64,000 bases of DNA from Cinnamomum chago (GCA_038049695.1 CP142451.1:70200001-70264000), one strand, 5' to 3'; shown: positions 23,156 to 35,048, numbered from the stretch's first letter. The notes: generated by a model not told the origin, from the letters alone. Program-made: numbers and translations.

Positions 23156-26139
23156 CCTATTTTCCCCTCTCCCGCCCAATAGCCCTCTTTTATCTCTATC
23201 CCTCTCCCTCTTTTCTCTCTCTCGATCTGCGCTTCTCTCACTCTCTGTCTCGCTCTCTCTGCTCTCTCTGTTCTCTCTGCTATTTATCTCTCTCCCTGGC
23301 TCGATCTCAGCACTCTCTCTCGTTCATTCTCTCTGTCTCTCTCGCTAGATCTCTCTCTCTCACTCTCTCTCTACCCGAAACCGATCGTCGCTCGAGGAAG
23401 GGTCTCCCTCTCTCACGCCGCTGCCTCTGCTCGGACCCTCTCTGCCGTTGCTGCCTCTGCATCTCTCCCCTCTCTGCAGGTAGAGTAACTTTCTCATCTC
23501 TTCTCTCTTCGTTTCTATCTGATATGGGTATTTGCAGCTTCTATTTGGAATTTTCGTGGTTAATAGGTTGCATTTCTTATTGTTACTCTCTATTTTTTCT
23601 TTTCTTCAGTACTTTATTTTATTCTATTTCAATTATTTTTTTTATGGTGGGGTTCTACTAGTTATCTGCATTTGATTGTAATCAAGTTGATTGTATTTCT
23701 ATTAAGTTGTAAACTTGTTTACCTGTGATTGCTCATGGAAAATAACAAAACAACTGCAACTCAGCCTAGAAAATGTCCAAACTGATGACCCTCATTTGTG
23801 CATAATCCAAGTTATCTGTACTTGGTTTATGAACATCCAAAAGGGCCTACAGTATGGTCTGTTTGATTTTGCCCCCCAGGTGTTTGAGTTTTTGTTTATA
23901 AGTTATGCTTTCCTTATTGAGCGGTGAAATGTACCCGATATGCTTTGAAGCAGTGAATTTAGCGAGGAGAAGTCAAACAATTAATCCTTGGCAGTTTTCA
24001 GTTGCTGTAAATGGAATTATAAAATTGTTTTATGTAATTCTACTATTGAGCAGAGGAAGTTATCTATATGAGTTATTAAACATTAACTATTCATCTATAC
24101 ATTTTTTTGCATCTTTTTATTTTTGTCTAAGTAGAAACCTCTTGAATTTTTATTTTTTATTTTTCTGTTCAAAAGAATAACTTGCTTTAATTCTATAATT
24201 TGAGTAGGGATATTTGGAAAACAATAGACCATACTCTGTAATGGGTTTCCCTTTCCAATCATGAAACAAAATTACCTATGTGCTATGTATTTGATTTTGT
24301 AAGTGGTCATTGGGAATTTTTTGACAAAAGTAGTTTTTCAAGATACTGGTCATTCCATTGCCTTACTTTTTACTCATTGAGTGAGGATTGTTCTTTGGCC
24401 ATTTCTTTTATCTGTCCATTTCAAGATCATTGATGTGAACACGCAATCTTGTGGTGAGCAGAGAGCAAACTATTCTTTCACCTTTCTTCTGCCTTTTACT
24501 GATGATCATTGATGCGATGGCTAAGGTAGTCCAACTGTCATTATTTTAGGTTATGGGCTACGTCTGTTCCAATTAATGGTTGCAACTTACAATAATCACT
24601 TTACACCTACGCCCCCATAAGAGATGAGCTAAATAAATGATTGTGTTTGTTGGCCTTGTTTAATCCACATACAGTGTGGAAAAATCATATATCTAAAAGA
24701 AAGTCAAACTTCTTTGTGGAAGTGTAGATCGCTGTTGTTCATTCACTTGCTCATCTTCTATTAATAATTTACAGGCCAAGATTTACATGGTCAAGATTGC
24801 CAAATTGCTCTATAATTTTGAGGGCATAGCCTATCTATGTAAGGGACCACTATAGATGACCAGACAATATGTTCCTCTCATCATTTGTGATCCAGGGGCA
24901 AATTCTTCTGTCTCTCATTGCATTAATTCTTAGGTGATTCTCTCATCCTCAAGCTTAGAATTCCGGCGTCTCTAAAACTGTAGAGTTTCTATCCTTGCCA
25001 TATCCATGGCATCCCCGTCATATCCTTGCTTCTTCTGAGCATTATAGCTCTTAACATTGATCTTATACTTGTGGCCCTTTCTTATATTTTGGCTTGGAAA
25101 ACACGTTTCTGAAATTTCTTGGAGCAAAAACTTTTGTTGTGGGTGATTTGGGTTCTAGTAAGGCTTGGGTCAGAAAATGATAACCCAGTATGAATTTAGA
25201 TCAGGGAAAGGACATAATCTTAAAAAAGATGACCCTAAAAAATATATATAATACACAAACAGGGAAAGGAAACAAAACTTTATAAAGATGGGGAGTCTTC
25301 TAATTTCTTGCCAATGTATCAGCCTCTTCACTCCATTCTCTTATAATATAAGAAAAAGCTATTTAGGGGAAGCTATAATCATGATCTTCATAACCTCCAA
25401 TTACACCAGTTTCATTCTTGAATATGAAGCTCCTTGTGCCCACTTGTAGAATTAAGGCAATCTGTTTCAACTAATGACATTGTAATCTTGTCATACATGT
25501 AAAACCATACATGTAATCTTGTAAAAAAGGACATTGAACTAGAGCTGAATGATTCATAGTTCACACATTTGAGTCTGCATTTGTCAGACCTTAAAGAGAG
25601 AAATTTGGGCTCAATCCAGAGCCAAGGGACTTGTCAAGGCCAAAGACACAGGAGCACGCCTATCCTTTCCTTAGGTCTCTTTCTTTTATTTATTTTTTTT
25701 CTCTACCCATACATTTTTCTCATACTCGCTTGGTCCAACTGATGAATGGGAACCATACTCTGTTTTCAGGACTGAGATTATCTGATTGGTTACCTCATTC
25801 TATTACCTGGTTGGTTAGGTCCAAATTTTGGCTGAGAGTTAGAAGACTAACTAGCCAAAAACACCTGGGTTGAGTGTTTTAGTCATGCATACCCTCATCC
25901 AAAGGTGGTTTACATATTATTTGTATATGTATATTGGACATTTATATGAGACTGTATCATTATTGATTGTAATATTTGTTTAATGAGATGAATTAGTTGA
26001 TGAAAAATGACAATGGTTGTTTGCATGCATTTTTTATATTGAATATAGGTATATGAACAGGTTTGTCTTTTGATACAGGTACATAAACAGGTTTACAGGA
26101 AAATTATATTGGAAAAAATATTAAAAAAATAATAATAAA
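23156..26139. other. Interior of the CACTA, no gene recognised
   Basis: The first 330 bp are a CT/TC-rich tract like a plant 5' leader, followed by a possible splice donor near 23481. The rest is AT-rich with only short frames. A captured host fragment is possible, but I cannot identify one. Confidence 0.5.
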
Positions 26140-26765
26140 ATACTTTTACCGATGAAAAAAAACGTCGGTAAAAGTATTTTATTTTTTTAAAATACTTTTA
26201 CCGACGAAAAAAAACGTCGGTAAAAGCATTTTATTATTTTTTTTAAATACTTTTATCGACGAAAAAAAACGTTAGTAAAAGTATTTTATTTTTTCAATAT
26301 ACTTTTACCGACGAAAAAAAAAACGTCGGTAAAAGTATTTTGAAAAAATAAAAATAAATAAAATACTTTTACCAACGAAAAAAAACGTCGGTAAAAGTAT
26401 ATAGAAAAACAAAATTTTCTTTTTAAAAAATAAAATACTTTTATCGACGAAACAAAAACGTCGGTAAAAGTATTTTATTTATTTTTTATTTTTTCAAAAT
26501 ACTTTTACCGATGTTTTTTTTCATCAGTAAAAGTATATTAAAAAAATTATTTTTTATAAAAAATAAAATATTTTTGCTGACGAAAAAAACGTTGGGAAAA
26601 GTCAAATAAGCGTCGGTAAAAAAATAATTTTTTGCCGACGAAAAAATATTTCGTCGGTAAAAGTTTTTGTCCACCATTTGTTGCCGACGTTTGGCCGACG
26701 AAAATATTTTCATCGGTAAAGTTTTTACCGACGTTTTAGTGACTTTTGGCGACGAAAAATTCCGT
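26140..26765. repeat. Right subterminal repeat arm of the CACTA
   Basis: About a dozen CGACGAAAAAAACGTCGG units with TAAAAGTATTTTA spacers, then a terminal GGCGACGAAAAATTCCGTCG pair just inside the end. Confidence 0.9.
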
Positions 26766-27446
26766 CGCTGAAGGTGCAATTTCTTGTAGTGTAAACTAAC
26801 TTGTTAGATTAAGTTTATCTTCTTTAAAAACAAGTTAGTTCACTTTAAAAAAATTCATGTGTTTGTCAAACAACTCTTTCTCATACATATGATTATCATC
26901 TTTGCATCAATTTAAAGTTTCATCTTTCTAAAAAGAGATAGAGTGATTTCTAGTATATGCATTATTCATAGACTTTGTCATTCATATGCATGCTTCTAGA
27001 AGTTGAGATTTCATTTTCTATTTAGCCTATTTAGAGGCACTCATTTGCACTTACATTGTTCTCTTAATCCATGCATTCATAGGCATTTTTCTTAAGAGAA
27101 AATCTTCTTGTTGTAAAGGTTGGTGCTTAGCCTTGAAAAGCATGCATAGTGTTGTAAAGGTTTATGCTTAGCCTTTGAAAAGCATAGTGATGTATTTGTA
27201 AGGTTGAAGGTGAACCTAAACCTTAGTTTGAGTTAGTGAAAATCCGGTAGGGACACCGGGAGTGGATGTAGGCATGTTGGCCGAACCACTATAAATGCTT
27301 GTGTTATGGTAATTGCCTTTATGCTTACTTTTCATGGATGTTGCTCTCTTGTTTGATTCTATTATTCTTCTTCAAAGCATAAGAGACTTAAAAGCAAAGA
27401 GAATTAAAATCGGTGTAGTTATTTGAGCTCACCCTATTCACCCCCC

Positions 27447-27623
27447 CTGTCGGTCACCTCTCGGTTAACCCTCGGTTAATCGAACTCAGTCGGTTACCTC
27501 TCGGTCACTTGTCGGTTCGCATTCTAGAGACCTGAAACTTCACTTAATTTCAAGAGGGCTCGGTTGACATCTCGGTCGACCGGACCTTACTTGTCGGTTA
27601 ACCAAACATGGTTCGGTCACCTC
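27447..27623. repeat. Extra palindromic array (CGGTTAACCG type) near the 3' end of a SIRE-B LTR
   Basis: At least eight TCGGTTAACC, TCGGTCAC and TCGGTCGACC words lie between CACCCTATTCACCCCCC and CTCTAGGATT. The sister LTR (53466-55233) passes directly from the poly-C to CTCTAGGGTT. The word CGGTCACCTCT stands at both edges (27451 and 27614). Confidence 0.8.
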
Positions 27624-28799
27624 TAGGATTCGATCTTGGACTTTCAAGGAAATGATGCAAAGGCATTGAATGCCATAACTTGTGCCATGAATGCTAAAGA
27701 GTACAAAAAGATTATAATATGTACTTCAGCTAAAAAAGCTTGGGATCTTTTGGAAACAACTTATGAAGAAACAACCATTGTTAAGAAAGCTAAGCTCCAA
27801 ATGTTGACATCCCAATTCGAATCTGCAAGAATGACGGAAGATGAAATGTTTGACGAGTTTTGAACAAAGTTAATGGTGATTGTAAATGAGATGTGGTTAC
27901 TCGGTGAGCAAATCCCCGAAGGCAAAGTATGTAGCAAAATCCTTATGCCTCTACTTGAAAGATTTCGCCCCAAGGTGACATCTATAGAAGAATACAATGA
28001 CCCTGAGACTATGAAAGTAGAAGAGCTGTCTGGTAACATTAGGACCTTTGAGATGAAGTTGAATAATGCATCCAATAAATCCAAAGATAAGAAATCAATT
28101 GCTTTAAAGACTTCATAACCATCTCCTTCTAAAGAAGAATTAGGTAATGAAAATGAAAGTGATAATGAAAATGTTGCATTACTTGGTAAAAGATTTCTAA
28201 GACAATTTAAGAAGAAGAATTCAAATTTTAATAAAAAGGAAAAACCATTTGATAAGAGTAAAACCAAAGCCGGATCCTTTAAGAATCAATCAAGAAATGT
28301 GAAATGCTTTAACTGTCAAAAGTTTGGACATATATCGTATGAGTGTCCAATGGAAAGAAAAGTTAAGAAAAAGACACTTGTGACTACATGGGATGACTCA
28401 TCTGAATTTGAATCTGAATCACACCAAGACAGAAAATTACACTATCTAGATGGCTAGAACATTTTGTAATTCATCGGTTGAGTTGAAAATTCTGGAAAAA
28501 CTGATGTTGAGAAATCTGAGAGTGGATCTGAATCTGAAGATGACAGTTCGGATGATGAAAAAGATGATGAAGATCCACAAGAAGTCTGTGATAGACTCTG
28601 AGGAGAGCTGCAAATTAATTGAAGCTATGAGCAAACAAAACTCCAAGAACAAAGTTTTATAAGACAAAATTGAAACCTTAACTAATGAACTAAATGAAAT
28701 TAATTCAAAATTATAAATTGCTAATGAAAATTTAAACAAGTTTGAGAGTAATGAAAAAGAAGCAATGGATGTCAAAATAATTTTACTTACCATTGCTTG

Positions 28800-30010
28800 C
28801 TCTTTAAAGTTCAAATTATATCAAATGGATGTCAAAAGTGCTGTTCTAAATGGATTTCTAGAAAAATAAGTATATGTTAAGCAACCTAAAGGGTTTCAAG
28901 GCCCTAAGCAGCCTAATCATGTTTATTATCTTAAAAAGGCTCTCTATGGTCTCAAACAATCCCCTAGAGCATGGTATGAAAGGCTAACATAGTTTTTAAT
29001 TAATCACAATTTAAAAAGGGGCCGTGTGGATAAAACATATTTTCTTCAAAGAAACAACAATATTATATTCATTGCTCAAATTTATGTTGATGATATTGTG
29101 TTTGGATCTACTTGTAATGATTTGATAGAGGAGTTTGCTAGTTATTACAAAATCTGAATTTGAAATGAGCATGGTTGGTGAACTTAATTTCCTTTTAGGA
29201 TTACAAGTGAAGCAACTGCATGATGAAATGTTTGTTTCCCAAACTAAGTATGCTAAAGAGTTGGTCAAAAAGTTTGGATTAGATTCAGCTAAGCACATGA
29301 ACACACCCATGAGCACAACACTCAAATTGTCTAAGGAACCTAGCTAGTGGTTAAAGTATTAACCCTAGTATGGATAGAAGCATAATATGCAGTTTGTTAT
29401 ATCTTACAGCTAGTAGACCTGATATTGCATTTAGTATAGGAGCTTGTGCTAGATATCAATCCGATCCCAAAAAATCTCATTTAAAAGTTGTTAAGAGAAT
29501 AATTAGAAAAGTATCAGGGACCCCAGGATACGGTTTTTGGTATCCATATGATTCATCTACTTGCATTGCTGGATACTCATATGCAAATTGGACTAGACAT
29601 GTGGATGATAGAAAGTCTACTAGGGGTGGATGTTTTTACCTAGAAAACTGTCTAGTTGCCTGGCACAGCAAGAAACAAACATCTATTTTCTTATCTATAG
29701 CTGAAGCAGAATATATAGCAGCTAGAAGTGGTTGTATTCAACTACTATGGATGAAACAAATGCTCCAAGACTATGGTATTGAACAAGGTAGCATGAACTC
29801 ATATTGTGATAATAGAAGTGCTATCAGTATCTCCAAAAATCTCATCCAACACTCTAGAAGCAAGCATATAGATATTAGACATCATTTATTAGAGAATTGG
29901 TTGAACATGGAATCATAGTATTAGAGCATATTCCTACTGAGAGGCAGCTAGCAGACATTTTGAGAAAACCTTTGGATGTTTCAAAATTTGAAAATATGTG
30001 AAAATCCATT
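28800..30010 (+). pseudogene. Reverse transcriptase and RNase H remnants of SIRE-A (fossil)
   Basis: Copia reverse-transcriptase signatures [29 protein letters not shown] and YVDDIVFGST are at about 28818-29115. RNase H follows, with a TASRPDIAFSIGACARYQ boundary near 29410, the SIAEAEYIAA motif near 29695, and SKHIDIRHHLL near 29860. Broken in several places. Confidence 0.88.
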
Positions 30011-32547
30011 AGTGTATGTGAAATTAGATAATCTTTTTGTGTGTATACTATTCATATAAATTAATTTTTACTATTTTCTATTAAGTTAAAAAAGAGGGGT
30101 AAAGCGGCTAGTCGTGAATCTCCTTGGCAGCTAACCGCTGTATTGGGCCAGCTACTTAAAACGTCGCAAAACCCTATTCTATTTTCACTCCTTTCACATC
30201 GTCTTCCTCACTCTCCCTTCCTCCTCGTCTGTTCTGTTGGAATTTCATCTTCTTACTCCTCAAAAGGTATTTTTACTCTATTTTCTATTTATTTTCTTCA
30301 TTTAATCTCATTTTTCCCATTGTGTTGTTTTCTTTTATGTGTTTTTCAATACATGGATGTGTTGTATTTCTTCTCTTTGTAGGGCATTCCAACCGTTTCA
30401 TATCCTCTTTCCCTCTTCCACTTTTCTCAAGTTTTCCTTAGTCTTCTTGTCCTTCTCTCCTCATTACATTTATTGTATCTTGTTTCCCCTCATTTTCATT
30501 GTGTTTTCTACCTGTCACTCACTGTGCACTCCAACTGTTTGTCAATATGCCTCCAAGAATGAAGTCATCCATTAATCACCCCTCTAAGCGAGGACGAACT
30601 ACTCTCGCCTCGTCTTCTCGTAGATAGAGGTTGTCACCATCTCCTCCACCCTCACAATCCACTTCACCTACTCTTACACCTCCATCTTCTCCACCACCTC
30701 CACCATCTTATACGGCCCAATCGGCTCACAAACCTAAGGCTCAAGTGCTAACTGCCATGCAATCAAGGCTCATTATTATTGAACGTCGCACTCTTCGTAA
30801 TGTTGTGAATCCTTACGAGAAAGTAGCCATTCGATGGGAAAATATTTTGGATTAGGGTGATAAAACATATCCATCTCTTGTATATGGGATATATGCATCT
30901 ATTACAAGTGCAGTAGCCACGGTTGACTCCTACTCCTTCAATATTGCTTTTAGAGATCGAGAAGTCACCATTGATCCCCCGATCGCATTTCCTCTATCCT
31001 CAACATTTCTGTGAATCCAAATGGCTTGTCTTTGATTTCTGACACTCTTACTGAGGCAAAAAGGGTTGAAGCAACCCTTGCTCTTTGTGGTTTTCATGCT
31101 AAATGGGATCGCAAAAAGAACTTCCTTCCATCATCAACTTTGATGCCAAGAAACCGGCTCTTGCACAACATCTTCAATTTCAATGTCTATCCCCACAAGG
31201 GAAATATGACTGAATTGACTACTTAGATGATCAATGTCCTTCACAAAGTGGCTTCTGGTGTTTCAATCTGCCTTCCCTCTCTTATTTGTCGTACCATTGT
31301 TCGTTTTCACTTGTCAAATGCTGCAAAGACTGCATCTTCTTTTGGTTTCTTAATGTCTCAGTTAGTTCGCTCTTACGGCGTTGCTCGTCTTAATGAGAAC
31401 CTCTTTTCCTTGCTCCCTTTGGTCAAGCGAATCTCATCCAAATGAATCTTCAACCAAATGTGGAAGCAGGGCAAGTACCCCTTCAAGCAGATGTTCTATC
31501 CCCACAACAGCAAGCTCCTCCAGCTCCACAAAGATAGGCTCCTTATCCTCCTCCGATTGTCCCCATAAACATTGGAGAACGCATGGATGCACTCGAGCAA
31601 TGGCAGTCCAAGACCGAAAAGCTACTGAAAAAGACTCTGAAGTATTTGAGCGCACTATCCAAGGGCTGTCGTTGGCATGATTTTAATGACATGCCTCCCT
31701 CTCCTTCTCCTCCATCTGATTAGTCTTCTTGGGAACCTTAGCCACATCTGTTTCTATTGGTTATCTTTGTTTTGGTGGTGTTTTTAGCATGTGGCAGTCC
31801 TCATTATTTTTGAAATATTTCTTTTAATGAAAGTGGTCTATGGCTTCTTAACTTTTGCTTTGGATGGTTGTTTTTAATGTTTGTTCAGTCCATGGATGGT
31901 TTTATGGTCTTAATGCTGAATATTTAAAAATGAAAGGCTTGACTAGCTGTAACCAAAATCTTTCCTGCATATCTTCTCTTTACCATGACTATTATTGATG
32001 CATAAGATCTCATACTCATTGTTTGTCCCTTATAGTCATACTTTGTTGCAAATATAATGTTTATATAGGATCATCGTTCAGCTCATGCAGATCTAAATGT
32101 GAAAGAGATCATAGCTTGAATCTCTTATATGTGTTGCCTCTCCCAGTTTCATTTTCCTATCTTTGTCCATTTGTGACAGAAATGGGGAGAGAATGTATTC
32201 ATTAAGGGGGGGGGGGGGGGGATAACTCTTCATGATCTATGTAACAAAGGGGGAGAGTCTTCCCAAATATTGAATATTATGTTTATGCTAACAAAGGAAG
32301 GAGATTCCCTTAATATGTTTTGTGTTTGTTAAGTGTTGTACTTTTACAGGAAAATATTTCCATTCAAACACAATTGAAGAGGGAATGAGCCACACAAGAC
32401 TTGAGTTCTTTAGTTCTTGAGATCTGTATATCATTTGTAAAGGTCATGTACTTGTTGTATGGGTTTAATTTTGAGTTGTATTAAATATTTGCATGTGAGG
32501 ATATATAGGATAGATGGTTTTGTCTCGAAATTGACAAAGGGGGAGAT
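30011..32547 (+). other. 3' region of SIRE-A, probable env-like remnant
   Basis: About 2.5 kb separates pol from the 3' LTR, which is where SIRE/Maximus elements carry an env-like reading frame. A proline/serine-rich stretch (PSPPPSQSTSPTLTPPSSPP, about 30631-30700) and longer frames to about 31680 fit this, but I recognise no fusion or membrane domain. A run of 16 G at 32206-32221 and an AAAGGGGGAGA tract at 32248-32257 lie near its end. Confidence 0.5.
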
Positions 32548-32835
32548 TGTTGTGCCACATTTGCATGAGCACTATTTTTGTATTGTCAATTCCATGCCAA
32601 AGAGTCCCGAAGACATTGCCTTTTCATCTACTACAAGGAAGATCAAATTCAAGAAGAATGTCAAGCTTTTGGAAGGCCCGGATTCGTCAAAAGAGAGACT
32701 CCATGCGTGTGCCAACCTACTCAGCTAATATGGATCTAAACGAGACAGTCTTTTGGACCCTAGAACCATTGAAAAAAAATGCTTTGTCGTAAACTGATTT
32801 TCAAACATATATAGACAACTTTATACAGTCCAGAA

Positions 32836-33112
32836 GAAGTTGGTTTGGTGACCGCGGCTAGCCACTTTGTTATCAGTTGCTAACCACCAGGTAACTGAAC
32901 TCCTCGGTTAATTTTTTCGAGAGCAACTCCAAATCTGATATAAGAGTTCGGTCACTTAGCGGCCAGATCACAGTTAACAGCTAGGTAACCGAAGTCAGCG
33001 GTTACTTTTCCAGAATGCCCATCTGTATCAGGAAAGTAATTTCGGTCACCTAGCGGTCACCTCACGACTGACCACCAAGGTCACCGACGGTTAACCGCGT
33101 GCTGACTGACTT
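32836..33112. repeat. Palindromic array in SIRE-A 3' LTR
   Basis: Counterpart of 14812-15107, with words such as GCGGCTAGCC, CGGTCACTTAGCGGCC and ACGGTTAACCGCG. It differs from the 5' copy mainly by substitutions inside the half-sites. Confidence 0.8.
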
Positions 33113-33184
33113 CTAATAATATGATTGTTGCTTCTAATCATTTGAAAAGTGGTTAGCCGCCATACTTGCCGTTGGAGCTTTGTT

Positions 33185-33192
33185 TATAAATA
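33185..33192 (+). promoter_or_regulatory. TATA box of SIRE-A LTR
   Basis: TATAAATA, conserved in the 5' LTR at 15178-15185, directly downstream of the array and the GCCGTTGGAGC tag. Confidence 0.65.
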
Positions 33193-33995
33193 TCTAGAGC
33201 TCATTTTTCACTATTTCTTTAACACTTTTGAAGAGCTCTCATTTCTACTTCTTCCCAACCAAAACTAAGCTCTGTAATCCTCTTCCAAACACACAAATAC
33301 CTGATCTAGGCAAATCTAAGAGCTTCCTTAGCTCCAAGTAAGTGTGTCTTGAGGAAGACCTTCTGGCTTGAGGAAGACCTTCTAGGGTACTTTGATCTCC
33401 AAGTTATTAATCATCTTAACCCTAGAACACAAACCTCTTCATCTTGGTCGTGCAACTCATTGGAGCATCTTTATCAATACTAAGAAAACATCAAGAGGTT
33501 AAAGCTTCAACTGTGGTTAAATCTTCAACGAACACTTTCCAGACTTCATCAAAGGCAAGTGTTCGCCCACTAATCAAATTCTACAAACTGTGTGCTTCAA
33601 CCACACCAAAAATTGTGTGTGGGAGATTAGATCTACGTGATCGAACCTCGTTATCAAAATTGAGTTGTATAAGTGTTTGGAATCATTACTTTAGTAGTTT
33701 GATTCTTCTTAGTGGAACCAAGGGACTGTGTGACCCTTGTGAGTGGATATAGGGCATGTGGTCCGAACCACTATAAATCTGTGTGCATCTCTCTATATTA
33801 CTTGTTTCAATTTCTTGGTCTTGTTTCATATTCATTCTCTATATTGAACATTGCTATGTGCACACACCTTTGCTAACATCTCACTTAATCACTTTGTAAT
33901 CTTGTTTAATTTGTTAAAATTAGCAATGAAGTTCAATAATCCTATTCACCCCCGTCTAGGACTTGTACAATGGCCCTAATTGCACTTTCAACATG

Positions 33996-34690
33996 AGTGG
34001 AATATAGCTACACATCTTAACAAGGCACCACCTCCAAGTGGTATTGATGGACTACAAGACACATTGGGTGGTCCCTCCACACCAGTGGTGCAAGTTGAAT
34101 TACAATGGATCTCTCAACACTGTCTGGGATGTCTAGTATTATTGGGGACATCATTCGTTTAATCTTCCAATACTAAGAGTGCCAAAAAAAAAAAAAAAAC
34201 TCTGTTTTGTTTACAGTTCGTTCCCTACATCATCATCTACTTCTAATTATTCACCATGGAAAAGATGCAATGACATGGTTCAATCATGGATAACTCCAAC
34301 AATGTTATTTACACTACTACTGCCCAGATTTTAACCCATTTAAGGAGGGAAATGAAAGGATTGATTGTGGTTTGATTCATTGCAGAAAAAACGTGTAGTG
34401 CATGAATATCAACAATTTTAGAATGCAATATCGGAAAGAGGTTACAGGTAATGGAAAGAAAATGAAGAAACCCATACAAATTGTCATTTAGAAAACAAAT
34501 AATAGGGAGACAACAAGAAGAATACCTCCACGTGATAAGATGCTTGAATCTATGATGCTTCAGTCCAAAAGTGGTTGGAAAACGACCTCTGGAACCACGT
34601 TACAAATTGTTGAGGAAAAAGGAGACGAGGGCAAACCATTGGGAGGAAGAAAGGAAAAATAGGGCTTCGTGGGTTTTGTAAGGCTTAAAC
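33996..34690. other. Residual MULE body, no gene identified
   Basis: Contains an open stretch at about 34480-34662 ending GGRKEK and stop, without a recognised family or start. A run of A lies near 34185-34199. It could be a captured host fragment in the MULE, but I cannot identify it. Confidence 0.4.
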
Positions 34691-34838
34691 GAGCGACGAT
34701 GTCGTCGCTTAATGAAAACTTTAATAAAAGAACAAGATTGGTCCCAGGGGACCACTTTCATGTCATATGAACTACAGGGGCCTTTTTTGTTTAGTGGTCA
34801 TCTAAAGTGATTTTTCGGGTAATTTCCTCTATAAATAA

Positions 34839-35048
34839 ATGTTGAACATCGAAAAAACTACTCACTCAAGAAAGAAAAAACTATATTTTCATATATATAT
34901 ATATAACAAGAAAGGGCTCTCCACAAACATACCATTGCGTTCAGAAGTGTGTTTTCTTGCTCAAGCTACTCAACCCTATAGAATGGGGTCGGGTCTATTG
35001 CTAACATGTAAAGGTTGATCACACCCCAGCACAGCCAATCAAATGGGT
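34839..35048. other. Short unassigned spacer
   Basis: AT-rich flank between the MULE duplication and the Tekay solo LTR, with a short (AT)n run near 34890. No gene. Confidence 0.5.

Larger units (their letters stand above)
22525..26791. mobile_element. Non-autonomous CACTA (CMC/En-Spm) element, 4.27 kb
   Basis: Ends CACTACAACAATATGCAC and, on the reverse strand at 26791, CACTACAAGAAATTGCAC. The 3-bp duplication TAA is at 22522-22524 and 26792-26794. Both arms are packed with subterminal repeats built on CGACG and its inverse, with words such as ACGTCGGTAAAAG (about 22549-23155 and 26140-26765). Subterminal inverted words of this kind are the usual transposase-binding sites in CACTA elements. 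No transposase was recognised. The interior holds a CT-rich tract (23180-23480), a possible exon end at CTGCAG|GTAGAG near 23480, and then AT-rich sequence without supported genes. Confidence 0.9.
21599..27646 (+). mobile_element. SIRE-B solo LTR, about 1.78 kb net, with a CACTA inside
   Basis: Begins TGCTAGAGTTTTTATTTTG and ends GATCTTGGACTTTCA. The exact 5-bp duplication AGGAA is at 21594-21598 and 27647-27651. Sister copies are at 53466-55233 (minus) and 62366 onward (plus), sharing TTGCAATTTGATGGATGC near the start and a GGTTATTGCTTAGCC repeat later. Removing the CACTA leaves about 1778 bp, matching 1768 bp for the sister. No coding part, so a solo LTR. Confidence 0.88.
21373..28470 (+). 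pseudogene. Gag region of SIRE-A, split by a solo LTR (fossil)
   Basis: The upstream part (21373-21598) encodes MSNPEGSAVNRRPLFDD and a region typical of SIRE Gag (FWKARMIVFL). The downstream part (from 27647) continues with NDAKALNAITCAMNAKEYKK, and a CCHC knuckle, CFNCQKFGHISYECP, lies near 28305-28350. The intervening 21599-27646 is a SIRE-B solo LTR flanked by an exact AGGAA duplication. Old and broken in several places. Confidence 0.85.
14562..33990 (+). mobile_element. SIRE/Maximus-type Ty1-copia (SIRE-A), old, broken, nested
   Basis: The exact 5-bp duplication ACATG lies at 14557-14561 and 33991-33995. The 5' LTR is 14562-21299 including its guest; the 3' LTR is 32548-33990 (1443 bp). 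The net 5' LTR is about 1430 bp. A primer-binding site (TGGTATCAGAGC) follows the 5' LTR and the tract AAAGGGGGAGAT precedes the 3' LTR, both typical of SIRE. Parts seen: Gag, CCHC knuckle, part of reverse transcriptase, RNase H and a long 3' region where SIRE elements carry an env-like gene. Protease and integrase were not recognised. The LTRs differ by roughly a tenth by eye, so it is old, with many breaks. Confidence 0.9.
32548..33990 (+). repeat. 3' LTR of SIRE-A
   Basis: 1443 bp, from TGTTGTGCCACATTTGC to TTGCACTTTCA, followed by ACATG. It carries the same palindromic array as the 5' LTR (about 32836-33112), the tag GCCGTTGGAGC and TATAAATA at 33185-33192. Confidence 0.9.
3309..34829. 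mobile_element. Non-autonomous MULE, about 1.9 kb net, inflated by nested insertions
   Basis: The element starts GAGGAATTTACCTGAAAAAT at 3309. Its right end is the imperfect reverse complement, ending TTTTTCGGGTAATTTCCTC at 34829. A 9-bp target-site duplication, TATAAATAA, is exact at 3300-3308 and 34830-34838; nine bases is the Mutator-superfamily length. The left inverted arm is interrupted by the hAT at 3481-13155 and resumes at 13164 with a near-palindrome (AGCGACGACGTTGTCGCT, 13170-13187). The right arm carries the counterpart in the same order (34692-34709, opposite strand). Removing the hAT, the PIF MITE and SIRE-A with their TSDs leaves about 1.88 kb. No transposase remains inside. 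Residual internal sequence (13290-13987, 33996-34690) shows no recognised gene. Confidence 0.85.

Noticed and set aside
22549-26765. CRISPR-like regularly spaced repeats
   Set aside because: Units are inverted hairpins in the arms of a plant CACTA element. Spacers are A/T-rich and repeated, and the DNA is eukaryotic.
30631-31680. Host proline-rich protein gene
   Set aside because: It lies between pol and the 3' LTR of SIRE-A, where an env-like region is expected; no independent gene structure was seen.
32206-32221. Run of 16 G as a functional purine-rich tract
   Set aside because: It lies more than 300 bp before the 3' LTR; the tract ending AGGGGGAGAT directly before 32548 is the better candidate. 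The run may vary through sequencing or slippage.
34480-34662. Possible 3' end of a host gene
   Set aside because: Open but short, with no start, splice context or recognised family. It lies inside the non-autonomous MULE.
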